This document shows positions 32,513 to 45,197 of a stretch of 64,000 nucleotides of DNA, piece after piece (the first letter of the stretch is position 1; each line of letters begins with the position of its first letter). The notes under the pieces are model-generated. The model ran no database searches and was not told where the DNA came from. It worked only from the letters and a program-made list of their open reading frames with translations. The stretch comes from Armigeres subalbatus. Its lineage: Eukaryota; Arthropoda; Insecta; Diptera; Culicidae. A program made the translations under genes and the position numbers. Location of the stretch: assembly GCF_024139115.2 (NCBI RefSeq), contig NW_026942816.1:489941-553940 (forward strand), read 5' to 3'.

Positions 32513-33754
32513 TCATTGCAAGCAGGATTGTCGCTTCAGTGCCATCACCTTATTGCTTGGCAACTGCACTTGGTCATAGCGCCACAGTAGCCCGGTCTCG
32601 TAGTGGTCGCCAATCAATCGCGTTTTAGAAGACAGAATCTTTGTCGCTCGCTCTTCATCCTTAGACAACAATTGTTTAAGTGATCTCCCAATTCCCAAGG
32701 AGTCTATAGAGAAGTATATCTTCAATGCTTCGTTCAGGTTCTCATCTTCCTTGATGCAGGGACATATGTGGAAACTGTGATAGCTGTCATGTTCGGCATC
32801 GGACGCACCAGATGTAGCGCACGGTCCGTAAATCATCCAGCCAAGACGCGTTTTGGCTACAAACGGTTCGTTGTCGCCTCCTTCAATGCTTCTGAGCGCG
32901 TGACCTAGCCTACAGTTATTCATGCCTATGAGAATCCTTGGAGAAACATTGTCATAGGAGCTCAGTGGTAGTCCTTTCAAGTAACTGTACTTGGCGGCCA
33001 TCTGCGATATCGATACGGACTGTTTCGGAAGAGAAAGGTTCTGGACCGTATGTACTTCGTACACTTCTCCAGTGTCGTGCGCACCGGAAATCTTCAGTGC
33101 GAGGATAACAGATTCTTCTTCTTCCCGTTGATGCCCGCCCGTGCAGTTGAGGCACAATCGATTAGACTTTCCATTCAGATCAAGCTCTTTCATCAAACTA
33201 TGCTCCATGAACGTTGCAGAAGACCCGTCGTCTAAGAATGCGAAGGTACTTAGTTTTTTGCCCTTGCCGTAGATAGTAATTGGCACATAACGAAATAGAA
33301 TTTTTGTCACCGTATTGGAATGGGTGTTGCAGGTTTCCGTCGTTGAGTTTTCATTAGTGGATGTCGTTGATTGTGGCGGGGCGGACTTGCCATACCGTTT
33401 ATCGTCATGCAAAAGTTGATTGTGCATGTATGAGCATCCGTTCTTTCCGCACGCAACTTTCACATTGCAAGCACCGAAGTGCTTTCGTAAGCACTTTTTG
33501 CACAACCTCTGCTGCCTCATTACTGTCCAACGGGAACCAACATCCATGTTCAGAAATTTCGGGCACACCTCAGGGCCTCTGCATTTCTCCATACATACAG
33601 CACATCCTTTCGGAAGGGAAACTTGACGATCTTTCACAGCTTCTTCATTAGTGGAGTAATTCGCGGCATGGACGTTGACATAGTTTTCTTCTCGTCGACT
33701 GCGCCTATCTAGTTTAGATGCGCTGATGGACGGAATAGTGACGATACTCCCCAA
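32513..33754 (-). pseudogene. BEL/Pao zinc-knuckle and aspartic protease region
   Basis: 413 codons: Cys-rich zinc region (CAVCMEKCRGPEVCPKFLNM, CKKCLRKHFGACNV) followed by the retropepsin-like part with TFAFLDDGSSATFMEHSL, the L-D-D-G-S-S form typical of BEL DUF1758 proteases, then ILIGMNNCRLGH. The N-terminal side is cut by the MITE at 33750. Confidence 0.8.
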
Positions 33755-33951
33755 GCAACCAGAAGTTCGGATAAGAAGGGCTATTTTGGCTTAATCAGCT
33801 CTCATTTTAAGTAATTTTTTGTATGTAACGGAACTTTAAGTGAACTTTAAAGTTCCGATAAGGATGCTTGGAACTTGATGTGAATCATAGTGAACCAATT
33901 AGTTCGGTTAAGAGTAAATTTAAGTAAAATCTGAACTTCTGGTTGCTTGGG
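33750..33951. mobile_element. 202-bp CCCAAG-terminated MITE in BEL gag
   Basis: Termini CCCAAGCAACCAGAAGTTC at left and the exact complement at right, flanked by TC on each side (33748-33749, 33952-33953). The BEL frame rejoins across one TC. The 2-bp duplication and CCCAAG ends are shared with the elements at 43794-49166 and 46000-46993. Confidence 0.8.
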
Positions 33952-33953
33952 TC

Positions 33954-35298
33954 GCTGCCTCGACCAGGGTACCTAACCAGTCTCCGAAGTCCGACAGTTT
34001 GACTCCATTCAGCTTCTGACGATGATACGCCCAATTCAACCTGATGGATGGCGGCAATTTCTCCGTCAATTCTTGGAGCAACGCGACATTGCATAAATAC
34101 TCGTCGAGACCAGACGCGGTGATGGCTGCACAGACGTTTTGGACAGCTACTCCGAAATCAATTAGTTAGTGTATTAAGCCTTTCCGCTTTCGGTGCTGGC
34201 ATTTCTCGGACCTTGTTGACCAACGAATGTATAATAATCTCTGGCCTTCCGAAAAGCGTTTTGAGCGTCGAAATTACACCAGTCAGATTCGCCGGATGTA
34301 GTAATCTACAGCGTACTGCCTCCAATGCTCTTCCTTTGAGACTTCGTTGAAGACGCAACATATTCTCTTCGTCACTGTATGCGCATATTCTGGTCGAATT
34401 TTCAAAGCTTGCTAGGAAGAGAGGCCATTCCTCTGGATTCCCGGAAAAACTGGGAAGCTCCTTATTGACAGCTTGACGCGCCGATACTTGACTCTGACTT
34501 AGCGAAGTAGTAGCGAAGAGGCTGCTACCATTTGGTTGAAACGCCGCCGCCTGAGGATTCAGTCCGAAACCACATCCAGCTGCACCTCCGTCGACCTTTG
34601 CGTATCGTTGAAGTAGTTGCTTCCGCTCTTCCAAATGCCTTCTTTCTAACGCCTGTTTTTCCTCGAGTAACTGCAAGTCCTGCGCTAGAGCTTCCTCTTC
34701 CTGTGTAACGGTGATCAATGGCGGTAGATTTCCCGTAGAGCTTGCTGCTGGTACTCCTCCAAGTGACATCTGGACCGGTTGATTAAGTAATACGCTAGTC
34801 GATTTTTCACCTGTCTGCTGCCGCTGGTTGTTTACCTTCTATCATAATCCGCACACGTCGTTCCGTATCCCGAAGCTCTTGGTCGTGTCTCTTCTGCTGG
34901 TCTCTAAGTTCGTTCAAACGCTGATCATCTCGCTCCTTCATCACTCGCTCAAAGTCCTTCAACCTTTTCTGCATCGCCGCTAGCTGCTTCTGAAGATCAT
35001 CTCGATTAGGATCCGTTTGCTTGCTAACACTCGACTTTGGTATCGTACCGCTCGTGGCAACTGGAGTAGATGTTCCGGTTGGAATTTTGGATGCCGCTCC
35101 AAGGCATTTATCGCAGCTCCATTCCCGATCCTGAACACTTGCGTCTACTCTGACACACGCGAAATGAAACCACTGTTCACAGGTATCACAAGCAACCATA
35201 CGACTATCGTCTGGTCTCTCACATATTATGCAGCTCACTCCCGGCGGTGGATTTGAAGGAGAAGTTCCCCGCTTTTGACCTTCACCTCTTTTAGACAT
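33954..35298 (-). pseudogene. BEL/Pao gag with N-terminal PHD-type finger
   Basis: ATG at 35298. Residues 23-65 form a C4HC3 PHD finger (C23, C26, C37, C40, H45, C48, C62, C65), followed by a charged coiled-coil-like stretch (LQKQLAAMQKRLKDFERVMK). A frameshift near 34800 leads to 34769-34158: a second coiled coil, then LPSFSGNPEEWPLFLASFEN, the conserved BEL gag (DUF1759) motif. A further shift at 34160 continues to the MITE. A PHD finger in gag suggests chromatin or histone-tail contact; that function is inferred. Confidence 0.8.
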
Positions 35299-35343
35299 AC
35301 CGACCGACCAAGCCCCCGATCAACTAAACGGATTTTATAAAAA

Positions 35344-35923
35344 TGTTGGAGTAGCAATCGGACAACAGAAGATTGTATTCCGGTTTAATAACTGTTTATT
35401 TCCTCGTACCGTATATGGAAATAGAAGGGAGTTATAAAATCCCTTTTAGAGAAAGGGTACAATTAATTACATGAATGCGAAATATAATGAGGTCATATAA
35501 TAGTAATTCAGTTTTCAAAGGTGATTTCATATTGCTTATGTTTTAGGATCTAGGTTAGTTTTTCGTTTCTTGGTCACTTACGTTTAGTGTACTTCTATTT
35601 ATAATTCTGTCCGTACTATCCAACCGTACTATTTGTGTTTAATTTTAATAGATGTATAATGTAATACTGCACGTTTAGCTAAGAATTCAAATAGAATAGG
35701 AGATTAACAACATTCCAAGAAATATAATATTTCAATTAACTAATCACTGCTGTGCACTTGCACGTTTACTGTTTTGTGCGTTGTATTCGCTTCGCTACTT
35801 ACAGATATGCACCTGTCATAGGGAGATTGATTGACAGCTGAGGTATACGTCGGAACTAGCTAGACTGGCGCATCAAGGTTGTGGTGATATGGAAGGTGCG
35901 CTACATCCCGCAGGGTTGTAACA
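35344..35923 (-). repeat. BEL 5' LTR
   Basis: In sense orientation begins TGTTACAACCCTGCGGGATG and ends CGATTGCTACTCCAACA (TG...CA with TGTT/AACA inverted ends), 580 bp, lying just upstream of gag. No intact partner LTR is present in the window, so the boundary rests on the TG/CA ends and position. Confidence 0.65.
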
Positions 35924-37899
35924 CCGTCAGCCTCACGAGTTCCTGGGTTCAAGTAAAAATGACTTAAGCGCCACTTCCAAAGGAGACCATCTACCGCGAT
36001 TGTGGGTTGCCCGACCTGTGAGACCTTTAAGGGGAGGGTTCAAGTTCACCCAGGTGACTGGGAGGGAAACGAGTGGGTTGGCAGGGGAGCGTGGGGACTT
36101 TACGACTGTACGTCGCTTAATAAAAAAAAACCCAGATTAATCCACCTACAGTGAGATTTTGACCCTTCCTTAATTAAAAGAATATTTTCAGACTCCAGTA
36201 TTTAAAACGAGATAAAACTACTCAACCTCCCACGGCGATTGAAAGTGTAAATGACAAATTAATTGCCTACCAAAAGGCGGATTCCATGGGTTGAGTGACA
36301 ACAAAACGAATGATTTAGCACTGTACGTCAGGTTGCCTAGGTTGCCTTCCTAGCTTCAGTTTAAACATTTATTTTCGACCATACACAAGGAAAAAAACAT
36401 TTCCTTCTTCATTTCATTTCCTTTCTTCTTCTCTTCTTTATCAACTACATACTCTTATAGGCCTACTCTTCTCATTCCCTCTATCTAGCTAGCTTGTGCG
36501 ATGAATTCGTGCGTTGCAACTACTGGTAACTGGGGGTGTGCAAATTAACTTTGCCGACTACCGACGCATAAACGAGACGAGCGGTAGGGCTGTCGAAACG
36601 GTGGCCACGCTAGCGGTTTAACTCGGGTTAGGGGCAAACTTCACCAAGCGCTTGGAATTATGAAAACATGCATGTACTCACGGTTCGGCGGGCGCGCCTA
36701 CTGTTGGCCGTCGCGGCCGTTTAACTCCTGCGGACTCCGAAAAACGCTTATTCAATCGTTGCCGTCGTGCTTCACGCCTCTCCGGCCGGCCACGTGAACC
36801 ACCGCGAAAATGCCTCGAAGCTGGACTGCGGGGTCTAAAACGGTCGCTGACGAAAAGGGTGGTGTGACGGGAGTCGCAATTCTTGCCACAGATCTGTCAC
36901 GGAATTCAAAATGCCGTCATACCGACGGGTTAACTCTGGCACATTAAGCACACTCATATCAGCAATATTACCTGTCGCATCCAAATTCTACGCACTCGCA
37001 CGCACTAATTTAACTGTCGCACGGACGCACTTAGGCACTTTAGCTACTCTGCCTATCTACTTGATGGAAATTAGGAAAGAATATCTAATTAGGTAAAACT
37101 CGAAGGTTTCTTCACGCTTTCACTAGTTCACACCTGAACATCACAACCACGGCGCAAGACTTAACTTGGACCGATCTCGCCTCTTCCACAGACCAGAACG
37201 AAGTGAAAGAGTCAAGTTTTAAGATCCTCAGATCAAGTCGCGAGATTTCAGATCTTTGTCGCCGGAAATTACGCGAAAACAACGAAGTTGATTGTTTTCG
37301 CGAAAAGTCAAAAATCATCATACCGAATACAAATCTTTTCATTATTCAGAAAACCATTTCGTCCCCAGCTTTGGAGCCAAATCTTCCATCTCGCTTCCCA
37401 ACCCGAATGTTATTTTACAGAGCTGGGGTCAACGATACTTGAACCCAGGTCGATGCCCGGTCTCGCACATGTTGATTTGGCTAACGACTTTACCTTTGGC
37501 GCCAGGAATAAATCGTGAACTCATTTACTTCATGATGCAGATCATGAACAAGTGAACCCATGAACTTATGAACACTAATCTTCCACGTGAGTGAATTCAA
37601 AAATGACCTTCCCCATGAGTGGTCTCACAAGGGGTAGTGCAATTCGACTTAATCTATTTGAACAACTTTGAATAATTAATAATTCAAATATTCGTGGTAC
37701 TGCCACATTGTAATTGCGATGAACAAACAACAACGCGCTCTGACAGCTGCGGAGTCAGAAGGTCAGGTCCTTTGAGCAGCATTATACTCAACGAAACCCC
37801 GGGAACTCAAAGAAATATTGTTTTTCTCTCTGGTTTGTTGGGAGTTGGTTTTGAATACGTATACGAAGTCATCTTCTGCTACCAGTAACAGAATCTGCG
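35924..37899. other. Unassigned, possibly LTR-derived
   Basis: No coding frame convincing. 36490-37100 is GC-rich with CpG-rich patches and 37480-37510 holds TTTGGCGCCAGG, a string like a retroelement primer-binding site, before BEL remains start on the plus strand. LTR origin is a guess. Confidence 0.35.
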
Positions 37900-40019
37900 C
37901 GCACTATACGGAAGGCCGAACTCATCATCCGATCACAAATGATCAACATTCATCAGGTTCCTGCTTCCAGACGACATAATCAATTGGTGGATTGGGTGGG
38001 TGGATTCACTCTCCGGCACTTCCTATCAAACGATGCCGAAGTTCTGGAATGTATCCGTGCAACTCCAACGCTAGAGCCGAAATTGCATGGATCTTGAACG
38101 AGGTGACAAGTCGGAATCGGTGCTTGTCATAAAGTGTGTTCCTCATGACGATGTGTTTGTGTACACGCTTAGACTCAGAGAAGATCTTGAGTACATAATT
38201 GCAAAGTATTACATTCCCACCAAAAGAGAGATTGGCCGTGTAATAATGAGTCTATTTGACCCCCTTGGGTTCATCGGCTTCTTCCTTGTGCATGGCAAGA
38301 TCCTATTGCAAGATACTCGATGTAGAATCGTCACGAAATTGTTGAATATTTACGGGAGCTTTAGACACTTGGTTCTGTTCCGCATGGCGTTCAACTACTC
38401 TCTCTAGAATAATATTTTATTTGGGTTTTCGCCTACTTCGATTGCGCGTACACTGATGAGCATTCACTGCATTTTTTAACCGTTAGCCGATTATGTGCCG
38501 ATATGAGCAAACAGTGTTGGGAAAGACTCAAAATCTCTAAACCTATGAACGAGTCAAATCAATCGTGAGTTGAAACGCACCCAACTCAACGCCTAAAAAA
38601 ATCATGGCTGAGTTGAATCATCCGTTTGAATCATCGTAGGTTTTCTTTTGTTCTGTTTCGTAAATTAACAGTAAATTAACTTGTCATAAGACGAGTTTGT
38701 ACAATCCCATTTAATTCCACCACTTAATTACACCACCATTAAGTGGGATTGTACAAACTCGTCTTATGACAAGTGAAGACATTCCACTAAAAAGCTCAAA
38801 ATAATTTTCTTAGGTAAATTAACGTTCAACACGTAGAACAATGGATACTCATGCGTGTGTAAACAATAAATTGCCCCAAATTGGAACAAAATGATGTTTT
38901 TGGGAAATGAGTGAAATGATCCTTTTTTGCATGAAAAACTCAGACGTGATACATTCCTTTGAATTCGCAAACGAGTTAGTTCGTGCGGGAGCGCTCAATG
39001 ATTGAGATTTATGAATGATTCTACCAACACTGTGAGTTAACAGATTCCGCAATATTACAGTGCGACATTAGGTCAAACTCTACACTCGGCAAAAGGATAC
39101 CAGAGGATATCGACGCACGCTGACAGCAACGGTCAAACCTCTCTCAACAACTAGACAACCTTCGCATCCCCCGATGTTATTTCCGGTCGCTTATCCCGGA
39201 AAGTTTTAGCGGACTCCAACTCCATCTATTCGTCGACGCCAGCGAATTCGCTTATGTTTGCGCCCTATATTTTTGCCTGGAGACAGACACTGGTACCCAA
39301 GGATATATCATTGAAACAAAAACTAAAGTAGGAGGAGGAGCTCGTCTACTTAACACTATCCAAAACCAACACGAGCTCCCAATTTGTCGTTGCAATCGCT
39401 GGAGTGATTCTGAAACAGGGTTCGCTTGAATTCGTTCCGATAATCACCGGCGATTCCATAAATTCGTCGGTGTCCGAATTGGTGAGATCTCGACGTCCAC
39501 GGTGCAATCAGAAAGAAACAAGGATTAGAGCTTGGTGTACTCAACAGCGAGGAATTGCGCCGGGCAGAAGAAATGCTATGAAGGTCGGCACAACTCGAGA
39601 CATATCCAAATGAAATGAACATTCTCAAATCATCGCAACGGTCACCTGAACGCCATCACAACGCGGTAGAGAAATCCAGCGATCTTTATACGAAATGGCC
39701 CTTTCATGATTATGAGGGAGTCTTGCGAATTCGCGGAAGGATCGAAGCTGCATCGTGCATTACAACAAAAGCTAAGTTCCCCTTGATTCTTCTGATCGGC
39801 ATGAAGTAACTTTTCTGATGGTTGACTGGTAGCATTGCATTGCGACTACCGTCATGCCAATCGCGAAACTATCGTAAACGAGATCCGGCAGCGCTTCGAC
39901 ATCCCGATGCTGAGACGACTACTGGATAAAGTAATGAACGATTGTGTCTGGTGTCGACACAGGTGTCGTGAAAGCTGTCCCGAATCCACCTGTAATGGCT
40001 CCACATGGAACTGCAAGTC
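37900..40019 (+). mobile_element. Heavily decayed BEL/Pao remnant
   Basis: Plus-strand scraps in BEL order: KREIGRVIMSLFDPLGFIGF with HGKILLQDT (about 38205-38310, post-RT), LFVDASEFAYVCA-like RNase H (about 39225-39270), then CDYRHANRETIVNEIRQRFD (about 39840-39900) and VMNDCVWCRHRC (integrase zinc region). 38400-39060 is non-BEL sequence containing the 38679 palindrome. Confidence 0.7.
38679..38774. repeat. 96-bp palindrome of the TTTAATTCCACCA family
   Basis: ACTTGTCATAAGACGAGTTT arms of 31 nt (38679-38709 and 38744-38774) are perfectly complementary; the 34-nt middle carries TTTAATTCCACCACTTAATT. It shares this core with 22770-22859 and 45817-45859. Confidence 0.8.
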
Positions 40020-40135
40020 GCTAGGCTTCGCAGGTTGAAGCAGGATAATCTTCGATGAATTACATCCCCGCAACTTTGACGTCGTAGCGCTGCAGGAAAT
40101 CTGCTGGACAGGACAGGAAGTGTCAGGGCTGTCAG
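40020..40135 (+). mobile_element. RTE endonuclease scrap
   Basis: A frame reads NFDVVALQEICWTGQEVSGL at about 40070-40130, the first catalytic motif of an RTE endonuclease (compare GIVALQEVCWKGS at 17270). It ends abruptly where R1-like leader sequence begins. Confidence 0.6.
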
Positions 40136-41108
40136 GACAGCAGGGACTATGTCCAAGGGCTTGAGGATCCCTCCCCAGGCCATCTGCGAGTTGTGGCGCC
40201 TTCCTAGGATGTGGTGGGTTTGACAGTGGGTCCTGTTAAACATCTATAAAAAGTTGCATGTATCCGCAAGTAGGCTCCTTACCGCAGTGCGAATATTAAA
40301 TCGTTGCAGTATGTCTGCGCTCAAAATTTTCGACGGTGTACACCACGCGTCAGAGTCGTCCGCCGCGGCTAAACATTGGGCGGATACAAGACGTAGACTA
40401 GCCCAGCGGCGGGCAGCGTAGTTTGCCTCCGCGCGGTGCTCGCTGGAAACGATAGCGTATCGACGGCAGTTGAAGGGCTAGGCGGCTAAATGAACTACAA
40501 ACGAGGGAGCGCATTGAGGCTGACGCCAGTAAGGTCTCAATTATGGTTCTGGCAGGCACGTCATGGCTATGTGTATGGTATATTGTAATGTTGTGAAGCG
40601 AGGACTGTCAGTCTGACATTCTACTCTCTTAGTAGGGCCGGGTGACACCGACTCGAAACGGCGAGTGGGCTAATGGCTAGGCTGCTTTCCGTCCCATAAA
40701 ACCGTGGCGGGCCTTGTAGCACGCTGCCTAATCCTGCCATCCAGTTTTGCCTACTGGGTGGCAGTAGGCTCAGATGCCCTTTCCTGACTTGCGCTGATCT
40801 GGCTCTGAACACGCAAGTGTCAACCCTCGCATGGTCGGCATAGATAACCATGGGATCACTAAAGGCGACTACTCCAGTAGGATTCGGCGACAGCCGCAAG
40901 GGGGAACCATATAGCAATGAGCCTTGAAAGACAAAAATCTTTGGAGATGGAGGTGGTGGACCCCTTGGTCAAAAGGGGTCTAGCGAGGTCAGCTTGCACG
41001 CCTGATGAGCCACTACCAGGGATACGGGTGGTGGCCGTGAAACTCGATGAGATCATCGAGTTAATAAGCGGCTAGCAGAACACCAACAAGGAGCTTAAGC
41101 AGAGCCTG

Positions 41109-42236
41109 TTGGCGCTTCAGCAAGCTGTTCGAGTCGCAAGACAAGAACAGGACGCTTATATCAGGCGTGTAGTGGCATCAGAGAAGGTAGCCAAAGGTAT
41201 CCAGACCAAGGCCCTCTCCTCCCCTAGCGGTGTTACTGTGGCGATAGAGGCGACCGCCCTTACGGCCAGTGAGGGTAAGAAAACGCCAAACTCGAAGCGA
41301 CCCAAACGCGCTACCATTAAGGCAAAACGTCGCCTGGATGGTGCACCGGAGCCTGAAGGGCGTGTGCCCAAGAAGATAAAGGCACTAGACAGGCACAAGT
41401 TGCTGAGCCACAAGCTGGCCCCAGCCAGCCATTGGTATCCGCCGAAGGGGATGCAAATCCTTGGCAGCTGGTCAGTAGGGTGCGGAAGTCGAACACCCCT
41501 CGACCTGCGAAGAAGGCGAGAGACAGAGGCGAGGCCTTGCTGGTGAAAACCGACAAGGACAAGTACGCCGATATCCTCAAATCGCTGCGAGCGGCCGATA
41601 GCCCATCGGCCCTGGGTCAGGATGTGCGCAGCGTCAGACGTACACATGAACGGTGAAATGATCTTGGTACTGAAGCGTGGCGCGCAATCCAGCGGTGTAG
41701 CTTACAAAAAGCTTGCCCAGGAGGTCTTGGGTGACGGCGCTCAGGTCAGGTCGTTGGGTGCGGAAGTGACCCTCCAGTGTAAGCAACTGGACGAGGTCAC
41801 GACCGCGGAAGACGTCGTCTCTGCCGTCAAAGAGCAGTGCGGCACAGAGGTTGAGCGGTCCTCTGTACGTCTAAGAGGGGGATTCTTTGGTACGCAGGTA
41901 GCCTATCTCAGACTACCGGTGGCTGACGCCAAAAAGGTCACTGAGAATGGGAAGCTGAAGATCGGCTGGTCAGTATGCCCAGCAAGCGTGCTCCAGCCAC
42001 CTTCAGTGGACAGGTGCTACCGGTGCCTTGAGTACGGGCACAAGTCTTATGACTGCAAGGGCCCAAACCGAAGCAAGATGTGCCGTCGCTGTGGCGAGGA
42101 GGGACACAAGGCGCAGGAATGCGACAAGGCACCTGGGTGCCTCATCTGCGCCAGTAAGAAGCAGGCCCGGAACCATGCTATGGGCGGGCCTGCGTGTTCC
42201 TTCGGAGAGGCTAATAGGAAAATGCCGTGCAAGTAA
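41109..42236 (+). pseudogene. R1-like ORF1 (gag-like, zinc knuckles)
   Basis: Three frames carry one protein: 41109-41460 (basic, KKTPNSKRPKRATIKAKRRL), 41432-41640 (NPWQLVSRVRKSNTPRPAKK, DKDKYADILKSLRA) and 41622-42236 (GEMILVLKRGAQSSGVAYKK ... SVDRCYRCLEYGHKSYDC). The end holds tandem CCHC knuckles (CYRCLEYGHKSYDC, CRRCGEEGHKAQEC, then CLIC). Two frameshifts inactivate it. It binds element RNA in related LINEs. Confidence 0.85.
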
Positions 42237-43793
42237 CACAACTGAACCTGAACCACTGTGCACCTTACCAGCAACTGCTGTGGCAGTCGGTCTCGGAGTC
42301 GAGGGCCGATGTCGCCCTCCTGTCCGACCCGTACAACGTCCCTGCCGACAATGGCAACTGGGTGGCGGACGGGTCTAGGTCGGCGACAATCTGCACAACG
42401 AGAAGGTACCCGGTTCAAGAGGTTGTACACTCCTCCGCGGAGGGTGTCGCGATAGCCAAGATCAATGGTGTGTTCTATTGTAGCTGCTACGCCCCACCAA
42501 GGTGGCCAATGGAACAATTCAACCAGATGATCGACAGGCTATCGTCCGACCTAGTAGGTCGGAGCCCGTTCGTTATAGCGGGAGATTTTAATGCTTGGGC
42601 AGTGGAATGGGGCAGCCGCTGCATCAATCAGAGGGGACAAGCGTTACTCGAGGCACTTGCAAAACTCGACGCAGTGCTTGTCAATGACGGAGCCAGTAGC
42701 ACATTCCGTAGGAATGGGGCCGAGTCATGGATAGATGTAACGTTTGTCAGCCCCAGTCTGGTCTCTGACCTGGAGGGTAGACGAAGGCTACACCCATAGT
42801 GATCACTTAGCAATTCGCTTCAAGATCAACTATGGTGTGCAGCGTCCGAGGGCGGGTGATCCCTGTCAGGTCCGTGGGTTTAAGCGGGGATGCGCTGGTA
42901 GCTGTCCTATCACGCGCGTGCGACGCTACTATGCCGAGGAAAGCCCTGCCAAGAAATGGCAGACGCCCGGCATACTGGTGGAGTGCCGAAATTGCAGCCC
43001 TACGATCAGCCTGCCTTAAGGCTAGACGTAGGACGCAACGAGCCCGCACCGAGGAGAAAAGAGCGGTCCGCTGTGAAGCGTTTAGGGCTGCGAGACTGGC
43101 CCTTAACAAGGCCATTAAGAGCAGCAAGAGAGCGTGCTTCGACGACCTGTGCGAGGGTGCCAACGCGAATCCGTGGGGTGACGCCATCGTTATGGCCAAG
43201 ACCAAAGGGGGCTCTTCACCCTCCGAACGGTCACCGGACCGGTTGGCGAGGATTATCGAAGTATTCTTACCGTCCCGAGTCACAAGTCCCTAGCCTCCTC
43301 CTGCGCTGCAAGGCGCTGGGAGTGTGGCCGAAATGGTGGCTCCGGTGACGAATGAAGAGTTACTCGCAGTGGCTAATTCCCTTGCGATGAACAAAGCTCC
43401 AGGGCCTGATGGAGTTCCAAACAGTGCACTCAAGGGAGCGATCATAGCGAACCCGAACATGTTCAGGCTATAGCTATGCGGAGATGCCTGGATGAGTGTC
43501 GTTTCCCTGAGAGATGGAAAAGGCAGAAGTTGGTACTGCTGCCGAAGGCCAGGAAACCTCCGGGCGACCCATCGGCGTGCAGACCAATTTGCCTGATCGA
43601 CACGACGGGTAAACTGCTCGAGAGGATCATCCTCGACAGGCTCACCCCGTACACAGAGGGTACGGATGGCGGCCTGTCGAGTAACCAGTTTGGTTTTCGG
43701 AAGGGTAAGTCCACGGTGGACGCTATCAACTCAGTGCTCAAGATTGCAGAGGTAGCGATCCAACGGAAAAGGCGAGGATTTCGTTGGTGACAC
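42227..43793 (+). pseudogene. R1-like ORF2, endonuclease and RT N-terminal part
   Basis: 42227-42780 is the endonuclease: VTQLNLNHCAPYQQLLWQSV, ADVALLSDPY, FVIAGDFNAWAVEWGS, ESWIDVTFVSPSL; the next frame gives SDHLAIRFKIN. 42832-43293 is the linker with IKSSKRACFDDLCEGANANP. 43320-43790 is the RT start (NKAPGPDGVPNSALKG, ERWKRQKLVLLPKARKPPGD, QFGFRKGKSTVDAI). It overlaps ORF1 by about 10 bp, as usual in R1. At least three frameshifts. Confidence 0.85.
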
Positions 43794-44748
43794 CCCAAGT
43801 AACAATTTCAAGACTTCATAGATTTATTTAAGTTTTTTAACGGCTTTATCGCTGCTTTGATCAATACCGCGAGATTAGCCTTATTGGAAGACTTGTAGCT
43901 ATCTTCAAAATCATAATAAAACGTTCAATAAAACCACAAATGTCAAATGCTTTATGAGCTTATTAGAGGCCTAATGATTATCTTGAGGACTCTAATAAAA
44001 CCAATTTTGAAAACTGTCATAAAACCGAATATATTGGTCTAAGACTTGTCTTACGCATAACCTAAATAAAACTTAGTAGTTTTAATTAGGTTTATAATGG
44101 TATTGAACAAGAACATAATGTTTATGTTGAACTTGGTGAACTATGGTCAATCGAATGGCTAAAAACAGATGTTTCTGTTCCATGTTCCCCAAATATTTTA
44201 AACAAAGAACATAAAAAATACATAAATTTTCCTAACTGAGCATTCGCATATTTAAGATTTTGTTGTTTATTGGTCAAATTCCACTTCTGAAAATGAAACA
44301 GATATTATGATTCCAGTTGAAAATCGAATTTCGAAGTCGCGAAAACCGATTTTATTCGCGTTCAACTTATAGCACATCATTGCGCAACTGGTGCACATTA
44401 TTTGTAATCAGATGCGCTATACAGCGCACCAGATGCGCTATGATGAAACTTGCGACTAATAGGAGGAAGATTGATTGTCGTAAGTTCAAAAATTCGGTTC
44501 TGAGCTGCATATATAATAATAAAAATCAAGCGAATATAGAACGATCATGAAAAAAACTAATCGTAAGGAATCGATTGCAGCAATTTTCAGCAAAATACTT
44601 ATTGTATTTGAAAGTTATGCAAAATGTTATTTTGGCCGTCAAAATTGCCCATAGTGTAGTAGCAGCCATGCTGGTAGGAAAAAATAATTTTATATCGGCG
44701 TAAATCTTTTGCAAAATCTCTTGAAAGGCAGCGATTATTATTAATGAC

Positions 44749-45130
44749 TGTGGGAGATATGATGAGCATGTAATCATTGCTTTGGATTAGTAGAACACAT
44801 TTGCTTATTCTTAATAACAGTGTAACACAGAGGTTTTACAAGAAGGTAGGAAGTAGATTTGGTTTTTACAAATGTATATTCATCTTGGCAGGATGCCCTG
44901 AAAACTGAACGAAAGAAGATAAAAAGATGAGAATTGACAAGAAGGGGTATGCGATTAGGATGTGATTGTGTATGCCAGAAAGAGAAACCATCTATCCGAT
45001 GAATGCGCGTTGATGATGAAAGGCATTATGATCGTCATTCATTGTCCATTTCTTAGAGCGAAAACACGTAGATTTGGTGTCTGCGTCCAACGCGAGTGGA
45101 TTCGGCTGATGGTTTAGTTCGGCTACGACA
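44749..45130. repeat. Left LTR
   Basis: Begins TGTGGGAGATATGATGAG and ends TTCGGCTACGACA. Near-identical to 48198-48579. Confidence 0.75.
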
Positions 45131-45197
45131 ATGACGCGGTCGTTGCTCCCCGCACAAGGTAAGGAAAGTCGGAAAGCAATTGAAATCGAAAGAAATA

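Larger units (their letters stand above)
29679..35923 (-). mobile_element. BEL/Pao LTR retrotransposon, decayed
   Basis: Order on the minus strand: 5' LTR (35923-35344), leader of about 45 bp, gag with PHD finger (35298 on), DUF1759-type gag region, aspartic protease/DUF1758 region, RT, Pao RNase H and zinc/integrase, ending NPAGL at about 29680. Several frameshifts and one MITE insertion (33750-33951) break it. Where the 3' LTR should follow, only 17 bp of LTR-start identity (29679-29695) remain. Confidence 0.85.
40136..43793 (+). mobile_element. R1-clade LINE, 5' UTR to mid RT
   Basis: Left half of an R1-like element: long GC-rich leader to about 40900, ORF1 (about 40915-42236), ORF2 from about 42227 with endonuclease and RT fingers, then split at 43793 by a 5.4 kb element. 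The rest resumes at 49167. The leader start is approximate. The same family supplies the minus-strand pieces at 13.7, 18.2 and 23.0 kb. Confidence 0.85.

Noticed and set aside
35924..36130. tRNA or SINE from GGGTTCAAGT-like strings
   Set aside because: Only a B-box-like string is present; no A box at proper spacing and no stem pairing.
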